Source of the DNA: Dethiothermospora halolimnae | GTDB taxonomy: Bacteria > Bacillota > Clostridia > Tissierellales > VENL01 | Direction of reading: 5' to 3' | Length of the DNA stretch: 64,000 nt | NCBI RefSeq assembly: GCF_037577855.1 | Contig: NZ_JBAKFX010000002.1 | Span: forward strand, 62,001-126,000 | Shown: positions 58,246-64,000 of the stretch, in pieces | Layout of the letters: each line of letters starts with the position of its first letter | How positions within the stretch are numbered: the stretch's first letter is position 1 | Position numbers and translations under genes: made by a program | The notes under the pieces: model-generated | The model's input: only the letters and a program-made list of their open reading frames with translations | What the model was told of the DNA's origin: nothing | The model's database searches: none

Positions 58246-58590
58246 TTAGCCCGGTGGCCATTTTAATTGTCTTCCACCTAGTAAATGGTAATGTAAATGG
58301 TTTACTGTTTGCCCTCCATCTTCACCACAATTATTAACTATCCTAAAACCTTTCTCATATAAGCCTTTGTCCTTAGCTATCTTATTTATTACAAGATGAA
58401 TATGAGATACCAAATGGCTATTATCATCATCTATCTCCTTTACAGAAGATATATGTCTTTTAGGAATAACTAATATATGAACAGGTGATTGTGGGTTCAC
58501 ATCGTTAAAAGCAACGACCTTATCATCTTCATATACTTTTTCAGATGGTATTTCCCCATCTACTATTTTACAGAAAATACAGTCAGACAC
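58246..58590 (-). CDS. HIT family histidine-triad protein
   Basis: A 114-residue purine nucleotide-binding hydrolase of the Hint group. It starts VSDCIFCKIVDGEIPSEKVY. Two Cys (CIFC) near the N-terminus are typical, and the histidine triad is HLHYHLLGGRQLKWPPG. The GTG at 58590 lies eight bases after GGAGG; the GTG at 58599 is inside the site. It lies between mtaB and rpsU. Confidence 0.93.
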   Translation of the reverse strand: MSDCIFCKIVDGEIPSEKVYEDDKVVAFNDVNPQSPVHILVIPKRHISSVKEIDDDNSHLVSHIHLVINKIAKDKGLYEKGFRIVNNCGEDGGQTVNHLHYHLLGGRQLKWPPG

Positions 58591-58651
58591 CCATTTCACC
58601 TCCTAACTACTTTACTTATTATATATATTCAATATAAAAAATATAATTCCT

Positions 58652-59959
58652 CTATTTAATTATTATTTCTCCTAACAATCCATCTTCTTTTATATCCTTT
58701 ATTTCAACTTGTATTATTTCTCCTTCAAAGTCATTTTCAGATTCTGCTAAAACAGTAATATAATTGGTGGTGTGACCTATTATATAATTAGATTCTTTAT
58801 TATATCTATTTTCAAATAAGACCCCTACTTTTTTACCAATAAATTTTGAGTTAAAGTTTTTAGTAAGATTATCTCCTAAATCTATAAGTTTTTTACTTCT
58901 ATCATTTTTAACATTACCATTAACTTGATTTTTAAATTTGGCAGCAGGAGTTCCTTGTCTTTTAGAGTATTTAAACACATGTATTTTGGAAAAGCCTATA
59001 TCTTTAACAAACTCATAGGTTTCATTAAACTCTTTATCTGTCTCTCCTGGAAAACCAACTATTATATCGGTTGTTATGGCAACATTATCCATATATTTTC
59101 TAATTTTTTCTACTATACTTTTATACTGGGAAGTAGTATACTTCCTATTCATTCTCTCTAATACGGTATCGCTACCACTTTGAAGAGATAAATGAAAATG
59201 ATCACAAACCTTTGGTAATTTTACTAATCTTTCCATAAATTCATCAGTAATTATTGTAGGTTCTATTGAACTTAATCTAATTCTCTCAATTCCTTCTATT
59301 TTATGAACTTCTTCAATTACATCAATTAATCTTATATCACCTAAATCTTTTCCATAAGAAGCCACATGTATACCCGTTAATACTATTTCTTTAAATCCAT
59401 TATCTGCTATTCTTCTAACTTCATCTAAAATTTTATCCAAATCTCTACTCCTAATAGGTCCCCTAGCATATGGAATTATACAATAGGAACAATATCTATT
59501 ACATCCCTCCTGTATCTTTAAGCTTGCCCTTGTTTTCCCTTTAATCTCCGCTATGGATAAGTCTTCAAATTCTTTTACATCCATTATACTTTTAACCACA
59601 TTTATTCTCTTATTCTTCTCCTTAGCTTCTTCACATAAGTCTACAATCTTATTTCTATTATTGGTACCAACTATCACATCAACTTCAGGTATATCTAAAA
59701 CTTCATCTGAAGATATTTGGGCATAACACCCAACCACTGCTATTATTGCCTCGGGATTTTTCTTTTTAGACCTTCTTATAAATTGCCTTGATTTTCTATC
59801 TCCTAAATTAGTTACAGTACACGTATTTATCACATATACATCTGCCTTATCAGATGTATTTACTATCTTATATCTTCTTTTTTCAAAAATTTCCATCATA
59901 GCTTCAGTCTCATATTGGTTAACTTTACAACCTAGAGTATTAAATGCTACAGTTTTCAT
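58652..59959 (-). CDS. mtaB: tRNA t6A37 methylthiotransferase MtaB
   Basis: A radical-SAM enzyme of 435 residues that converts t6A37 to ms2t6A37. The N-terminal UPF0004 domain binds a cluster through C11, C47 and C78. The radical SAM motif is C153-x3-C157-x2-C160 (EGCNRYCSYCIIPYARGPIR). The C-terminal TRAM domain ends the protein. GGAGTGATATA precedes the ATG. Its start overlaps the rsmE stop codon, indicating coupling. Confidence 0.96.
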   Translation of the reverse strand: MKTVAFNTLGCKVNQYETEAMMEIFEKRRYKIVNTSDKADVYVINTCTVTNLGDRKSRQFIRRSKKKNPEAIIAVVGCYAQISSDEVLDIPEVDVIVGTNNRNKIVDLCEEAKEKNKRINVVKSIMDVKEFEDLSIAEIKGKTRASLKIQEGCNRYCSYCIIPYARGPIRSRDLDKILDEVRRIADNGFKEIVLTGIHVASYGKDLGDIRLIDVIEEVHKIEGIERIRLSSIEPTIITDEFMERLVKLPKVCDHFHLSLQSGSDTVLERMNRKYTTSQYKSIVEKIRKYMDNVAITTDIIVGFPGETDKEFNETYEFVKDIGFSKIHVFKYSKRQGTPAAKFKNQVNGNVKNDRSKKLIDLGDNLTKNFNSKFIGKKVGVLFENRYNKESNYIIGHTTNYITVLAESENDFEGEIIQVEIKDIKEDGLLGEIIIK

Positions 59960-60705
59960 TATATCACTCCTAAATCTCCAAGGTCATATAATACCATGCC
60001 TGCTGTTATCATCCCTGCAGTTTCTGTTCTTAAAATTCTTGGCCCTAAACTTACAATTTCACCACAAGCCCCTTTAAGTAATCTTATTTCTTCTTCTTCA
60101 AATCCACCCTCTGGCCCTATGATAATATTAATTTTATTCCCTTTAAAGTTTTGTAAAACTTCTTTTAGCCCTTTTTTATCTTCATTTTCATAGGGTACTA
60201 TCGTAAGGCTATCTTCATCAAAACTATTAACCATGGTATCTAAATCGATAATATTATCAATTTTAGGTATGATTCCCCTGCCGCTTTGTTTTGCAGCACC
60301 TTCTATTATTTTTTGCCATCGCTCTAGTTTCTTTTCTTCCTTTTTGTTATTATTGATTTTAACAACACACCTATTGGTTTTTATGGGTACTATCCTAGTT
60401 ACCCCTATTTCTGTTAACTTTTGTACTATTAAATCCATTTTACTTGCTTTAGGTAACCCTTGATATAGAGTTATATCTATATTAGGTTCAGATTTTGAAT
60501 TTCTTTTTCCAATTATATTGACTTTGACTTCTTTATTATCTATAGAATATATTTTACAAATATATTCAGTTTTATTGCCATCACATACTAATATTTCATC
60601 ATCTATATTAAGTCTTAAGACATTTTTAATATGTTTTAAGTTATCTTCAATTATAGTAATGGTATCTTCTTTTATATATTCTTCATCCACAAAAAATCTA
60701 TGCAT
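59959..60705 (-). CDS. rsmE: 16S rRNA (uracil(1498)-N3)-methyltransferase RsmE
   Basis: A 248-residue SPOUT methyltransferase that modifies U1498 of 16S rRNA. An N-terminal PUA-like domain (about 1-70) is followed by the SPOUT knot: LPKASKMDLIVQKLTEIGVT, AAKQSGRGIIPKI and IIGPEGGFEEEEIRLLKGAC, ending LGPRILRTETAGMITAGMVL. It overlaps prmA by eight bases and mtaB by one. Confidence 0.96.
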   Translation of the reverse strand: MHRFFVDEEYIKEDTITIIEDNLKHIKNVLRLNIDDEILVCDGNKTEYICKIYSIDNKEVKVNIIGKRNSKSEPNIDITLYQGLPKASKMDLIVQKLTEIGVTRIVPIKTNRCVVKINNNKKEEKKLERWQKIIEGAAKQSGRGIIPKIDNIIDLDTMVNSFDEDSLTIVPYENEDKKGLKEVLQNFKGNKINIIIGPEGGFEEEEIRLLKGACGEIVSLGPRILRTETAGMITAGMVLYDLGDLGVI

Positions 60706-61651
60706 TACATATTACCTTCTTTTTTGAAACTATAGAAGCCCATTCTCCCTTGGTTTCCACTTGTAAAATATCCATATTTTCCTTTGCTAAAGCCTCTTTT
60801 ACTAAATCTATCTTTTCTAATATTATTCCAGAAGCTATAAATAATCCATCATCTTCTAAAAACCTTGGAATGTCTTTAACAAGTTCAACGATTATCTCTG
60901 CTATAATATTTGCAACGATTATATCAGCTTTTTCATTAACCACATCTAGCAAATTTCCATGTCTAATTTCAACTATATCATCCACATTATTTAACTTAAT
61001 GTTTTCATTTGATACATTTATCGAAACCTCATCTAGGTCAATACCTATAACATTATGAGCGCCTAGTTTAGCCCCAGCTATAGATAGGATTCCTGTACCA
61101 CATCCAACATCAAAGACTTTATCTTTATTTTTTATATGTTTTTCTAATTGTTGTATGCACAAAATAGTAGTTTCATGGGTTCCTGTTCCAAAGGCCATAC
61201 CCGGGTCTAATTCTATTATTAACTCATCTTCCTTTTTATTATATTCTTCCCAAGTAGGCTTAACTACAACCTTTTCACCAATTTTTTTAGGTTTATAGTA
61301 TTTTTTCCAGCTGTGGGCCCAGTCTTCTTCATAAACCTCTGAAGTAGTAACCTCTCCTAAACCTTTATCAAGATTATATTGGGGTATTTTTTCCACATTT
61401 TGTCTTATTAATTCAATTTTATCAATTAAATCTTCACTTTCTGGGAAATAACCCTTTACTATAACCCCTTCATAGTTTTGCTCTAATAAACTGGGATCAA
61501 TATAATCCCAATCCTCTTCAGATTTTCCCTCGATAATTAAATCATTAGGATCTTCTATAACAAGACCTCCTACACCTACTTCATATAATATGTTTGAAAC
61601 AGCCTCTACCGCCTCTGTTGTAGTCTTAATTTGGACCTCAATCCACTTCAT
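60698..61651 (-). CDS. prmA: Ribosomal protein L11 methyltransferase PrmA
   Basis: A 317-residue methyltransferase that trimethylates ribosomal protein L11. The N-terminal substrate domain (MKWIEVQIKTTTEAVEAVSN) is followed by motif I VFDVGCGTGILSIAGAKLGA (about 180-200). The NPP-like motif is ADIIVANIIAEIIVELVKDI. It overlaps rsmE by eight bases. GGGTGTGAAATATCT precedes the ATG. Confidence 0.96.
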   Translation of the reverse strand: MKWIEVQIKTTTEAVEAVSNILYEVGVGGLVIEDPNDLIIEGKSEEDWDYIDPSLLEQNYEGVIVKGYFPESEDLIDKIELIRQNVEKIPQYNLDKGLGEVTTSEVYEEDWAHSWKKYYKPKKIGEKVVVKPTWEEYNKKEDELIIELDPGMAFGTGTHETTILCIQQLEKHIKNKDKVFDVGCGTGILSIAGAKLGAHNVIGIDLDEVSINVSNENIKLNNVDDIVEIRHGNLLDVVNEKADIIVANIIAEIIVELVKDIPRFLEDDGLFIASGIILEKIDLVKEALAKENMDILQVETKGEWASIVSKKKVICNA

Positions 61652-61688
61652 AGATATTTCACACCCTTTTATACGTTTTTGTTAACTA

Positions 61689-61812
61689 GTTGGGGGATTA
61701 TGAATCCCCCAACAACCAATCGAGGATTATTATAAATCCCAAACAACTAATCGGGGATTATTATAAATCCCAAGCAACCAATCGGGAGATTACTAAATTC
61801 CTAAGCAATTTG
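61689..61812. repeat. GGGGGATT hairpin with 31-bp tandem array
   Basis: The hairpin at 61689-61713 has perfect arms GTTGGGGGATT and AATCCCCCAAC with loop ATG. Units of exactly 31 bp starting CAAC follow at 61713, 61744, 61775 and 61806. Each keeps a weakened GGGGATT...AATCCC inverted repeat. The rest of 61652-61930 shows nothing else. Confidence 0.9.
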
Positions 61813-61929
61813 GAATTTAAATCCCTCTAATAGTTAATAGAAAATTTAAAATAACTCAACAAAATAATTAAAGGCTATATATGCCAGTCCTAGCTTATTA
61901 TACCCTATATACCTTTAAAAAACCACTTT

Positions 61930-61970
61930 CTTATGAAAATAATCACTCCATAAATCTTGGAGTGATTATT
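61930..61970 (-). terminator. dnaJ terminator
   Basis: AATAATCACTCCA (61938-61950) pairs perfectly with TGGAGTGATTATT (61958-61970) immediately after the dnaJ stop codon. A short T run follows on the minus strand. Confidence 0.9.
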
Positions 61971-63104
61971 TTATCCACCAAAGGCATCCTTCATCTTATT
62001 AAAGAATCCTTTTTTATTTCCTGCAGCATCTTCTCCAGAAGCCTTAGCAAATTCTTTTAATATTTCCTTCTGTTTATCATCAAGTTTTGTAGGAACTTGA
62101 ACCTTAACCTTTACATATTGATCCCCTCTACCATAACCTCTAATATGGGGGATCCCTTTACCTTTAAGTCTAAATACTGTTTCTGACTGGGTACCTTCTG
62201 GTATCTTATACTTCACTTTTCCATCTAGTGTGGGTACTTGGACCTCTGCTCCTAGGGCAGCCTGAGCAAAACTTATTGGATACTCACAGATAACGTTAGT
62301 CCCGTCTCTTTCAAATATTTCATGGGGAGCCACTTCAATATATACATACAGATCTCCTCTAGGGCCTCCCTTTTCTCCAGGTTCTCCTTCTCCCCTTAAA
62401 GGTATTACAGAGCCATTATCTACCCCTGCAGGAATTTTAATATTTAAAGTTTTAGTTCGTCTCTCTTTACCGCTACCATGACACTTTGTACATGGTTCAT
62501 CTATTATTTCTCCCATTCCATCACATTTGTCACAGGTTCCAACCCTTACAAATTGACCAAATGGTGTTTGCTGTGCATATTTTACTTCACCGGAACCACT
62601 ACATTTATCACAGGTTTTTTTAGAGCTTCCTGGTTTGGCACCGGAACCATTACATTTAGAACAATCCTCAGTACGTTCTATTTTTATTTCCTTGTCAACA
62701 CCGAAGGCAGCATCCTCAAACTTAATTTTTACTTTATATTTTAAATCAGCACCTTTTTTAGGACCTGATCTTCTTTTATTACCTGAAAATCCTCCCCCAA
62801 ACATATCAAAGATATCATCAAAAATATCACCGAAACCTCCGCCAAATCCTTGGCCGCCGAAGCCTCCTCCTTGTTGTCCATCCATTCCTGCGTGTCCGAA
62901 TCTATCATATCTACTTCTTTTTTGTTCATCACTCAGAACTTCATATGCTTCATTAGCTTCTTTAAATTTTTGTTCGGCTTCTTTGTTATCAGGGTTTAAA
63001 TCGGGATGGTATTTCTTGGCAAGCTTTCTATATGCTTTTCTTATCTCATCTTTACTGGCACCTTTGTCAACACCAAGTATTTCATAATAATCTCTTTTAC
63101 TCAC
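61971..63104 (-). CDS. dnaJ: Chaperone protein DnaJ
   Basis: The co-chaperone of DnaK, 377 residues. The J domain (about 1-65) has the HPD motif in KYHPDLNPDN. A Gly/Phe-rich region (about 75-120) follows. The zinc region has four CxxCxGxG motifs (CSKCNGSG, CDKCSGSG, CDKCDGMG, CTKCHGSG). C-terminal substrate domains complete it. The start is GTG at 63104 after AGGTGGTGAAAAG; the TTG at 63122 precedes that site. It is read after dnaK. Confidence 0.97.
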   Translation of the reverse strand: MSKRDYYEILGVDKGASKDEIRKAYRKLAKKYHPDLNPDNKEAEQKFKEANEAYEVLSDEQKRSRYDRFGHAGMDGQQGGGFGGQGFGGGFGDIFDDIFDMFGGGFSGNKRRSGPKKGADLKYKVKIKFEDAAFGVDKEIKIERTEDCSKCNGSGAKPGSSKKTCDKCSGSGEVKYAQQTPFGQFVRVGTCDKCDGMGEIIDEPCTKCHGSGKERRTKTLNIKIPAGVDNGSVIPLRGEGEPGEKGGPRGDLYVYIEVAPHEIFERDGTNVICEYPISFAQAALGAEVQVPTLDGKVKYKIPEGTQSETVFRLKGKGIPHIRGYGRGDQYVKVKVQVPTKLDDKQKEILKEFAKASGEDAAGNKKGFFNKMKDAFGG

Positions 63105-63165
63105 CTTTTCACCACCTTTCAATCATTTCATATATCTTCCCTGTATAAAACTATCATAAAAATAA

Positions 63166-63202
63166 CCAAAAATCAAAGCTAAATCCAAAGGATTTAGCTT
63201 TG
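63166..63202 (-). terminator. dnaK terminator or attenuator
   Basis: CAAAGCTAAATCC and GGATTTAGCTTTG (63174-63202) form a perfect hairpin with an AAA loop, just after the dnaK stop. The T run is short, so partial read-through into dnaJ is likely. Confidence 0.8.
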
Positions 63203-63209
63203 GTAAATA

Positions 63210-64000
63210 TTATTTATCTTCATCATCATCTACTACTTCATAATCGGCATCTACCACATCATCATCTTGATTTCCAGAAGGATTTCCTTCATTACCAGCA
63301 GTGGCTTCACCTTGTTCTGCCGATTGCTGATACATTTTTTGTGATAATGTATGGAATTCATTTGTCAATTCTTCTGTTTTCTTCTTGATTTCTTCTATAT
63401 TATCCCCTTCATAAACTTTCTTAAGTTCATCAAGTTTAGATTGAACTTTAGCTTTTTCATCATCACTAACTTTACCTTCTAACTCTTTTAATGTTTTTTC
63501 TGTTTGATAAATCATTGACTCTGCATTATTTTTAACTTCAATAGATTCTTTTTTCTTTTTATCCTCTTCAGCAAATTTCTCTGCTTCTTTTACCTTTTTC
63601 TCTATTTCATCATCAGATAAATTAGTTGATGCTGTAATAGTAATTTTTTGTTCTTTTCCTGTTCCTTTATCCTTTGCAGAAACATTCACTATACCATTGG
63701 CATCTATATCAAAAGTAACTTCGATTTGTGGAACTCCCCTTGGTGCTGGTGGAATTCCTGTTAACTGGAATCTACCTAATGTAACATTATCGCCTGCCAT
63801 TTCCCTCTCACCTTGAAGAACATGTATATCAACAGCCGTTTGATTGTCGGCAGCAGTCGAGAATACTTGACTCTTCTTAGTAGGTATAGTAGTATTTCTT
63901 TCTATCAACTTAGTAAATACTCCACCTAATGTTTCTATACCTAAAGAAAGTGGCGTAACATCTAGTAATAATACATCCTTAACTTCTCCACTTAACACTC
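63210..64000 (-). CDS. dnaK: Chaperone protein DnaK (5' part missing)
   Basis: The last 263 codons of Hsp70; the ATPase domain lies beyond the right edge. The visible part starts in the linker VLSGEVKDVLLLDVTPLSLG, then the peptide-binding beta sandwich (ETLGGVFTKLIERNTTIPTK, GVPQIEVTFDIDANGIVNVS) and the helical lid. The acidic end is DDDVVDADYEVVDDDEDK. No start is visible. dnaJ follows after 105 bases. Confidence 0.98.
   Translation of the reverse strand, partial: VLSGEVKDVLLLDVTPLSLGIETLGGVFTKLIERNTTIPTKKSQVFSTAADNQTAVDIHVLQGEREMAGDNVTLGRFQLTGIPPAPRGVPQIEVTFDIDANGIVNVSAKDKGTGKEQKITITASTNLSDDEIEKKVKEAEKFAEEDKKKKESIEVKNNAESMIYQTEKTLKELEGKVSDDEKAKVQSKLDELKKVYEGDNIEEIKKKTEELTNEFHTLSQKMYQQSAEQGEATAGNEGNPSGNQDDDVVDADYEVVDDDEDK

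Noticed and set aside
62741..62932. ORF of 63 codons within dnaJ
   Set aside because: It is an out-of-frame shadow of the Gly/Phe-rich region of dnaJ.

Overview
The window is a low-GC, AT-rich chromosomal segment of a spore-forming member of the Clostridia/Tissierellia (Firmicutes). The evidence is a complete spoIIA-spoVA cluster, yunB, yqfC/yqfD, AGGAGG-type ribosome binding sites with many TTG/GTG starts, a glycyl T-box, a c-di-GMP-I riboswitch and a sigA-dnaG macrodomain. No rRNA, tRNA, prophage, transposase gene or CRISPR array was found. Nearly all genes lie on the minus strand. The plus-strand genes are the DUF3189 gene, the PBP1A gene and a D-2-hydroxyacid dehydrogenase.

Layout. Positions 1-12,000 are mixed housekeeping and accessory genes: a truncated YigZ/IMPACT gene, two Nudix genes, a DUF3189 gene convergent with a HEAT-repeat gene, hflX, yunB, a LysM-G5-M23 endopeptidase, an orphan PAS histidine kinase and a secreted-type gluzincin. 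A class A penicillin-binding protein follows at 12,053-15,118. Positions 15,246-22,175 hold the forespore cluster spoIIAA-spoIIAB-sigF, then spoVAA-AB-AC-AD-AE-AEA-AF. Two extra small ORFs lie inside that cluster. Positions 22,661-29,735 are accessory: dehydrogenase, formamidase-like protein, deoxyinosine glycosylase, a divergent FolD, a transglutaminase-like protein, and a PAS-GGDEF protein behind a c-di-GMP riboswitch and terminator. RNase P RNA is at about 30,004-30,347.

From 30,423 to 64,000 the window is one long, conserved minus-strand gene order read from dnaK leftwards: dnaK-dnaJ-prmA-rsmE-mtaB-HIT-rpsU-yqeY, then nfeD/floA, yqfC-yqfD-phoH-pgpH-ybeY-dgkA, era-yqzL-recO, T-box-glyS-ccpN-ppsR, dgt, dnaG-rpoD, trmK-nif3. 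It links protein folding, tRNA/rRNA modification, ribosome maturation, membrane organisation, c-di-AMP turnover, replication priming and the main sigma factor.

The most unusual content is outside the genes. (1) A dispersed hairpin family built on GGGGGATTACGAATCCCCC has at least seven copies, with compensatory stem changes. Most copies are joined to a tandem array whose period and sequence are private to that locus (25, about 17, 27, 34, 24 and 31 bp). (2) A second family of about 31-bp hairpins has GAACAAAG/CTTTGTTC arms and four copies. (3) Three genes appear to start at AUU, AUC or AUA codons placed correctly behind Shine-Dalgarno sequences. (4) Two convergent genes share a 19-bp-arm palindrome that gives both proteins the same C-terminal TIDKIK peptide. 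All domain assignments come from reading the translated sequence. No database search was run.
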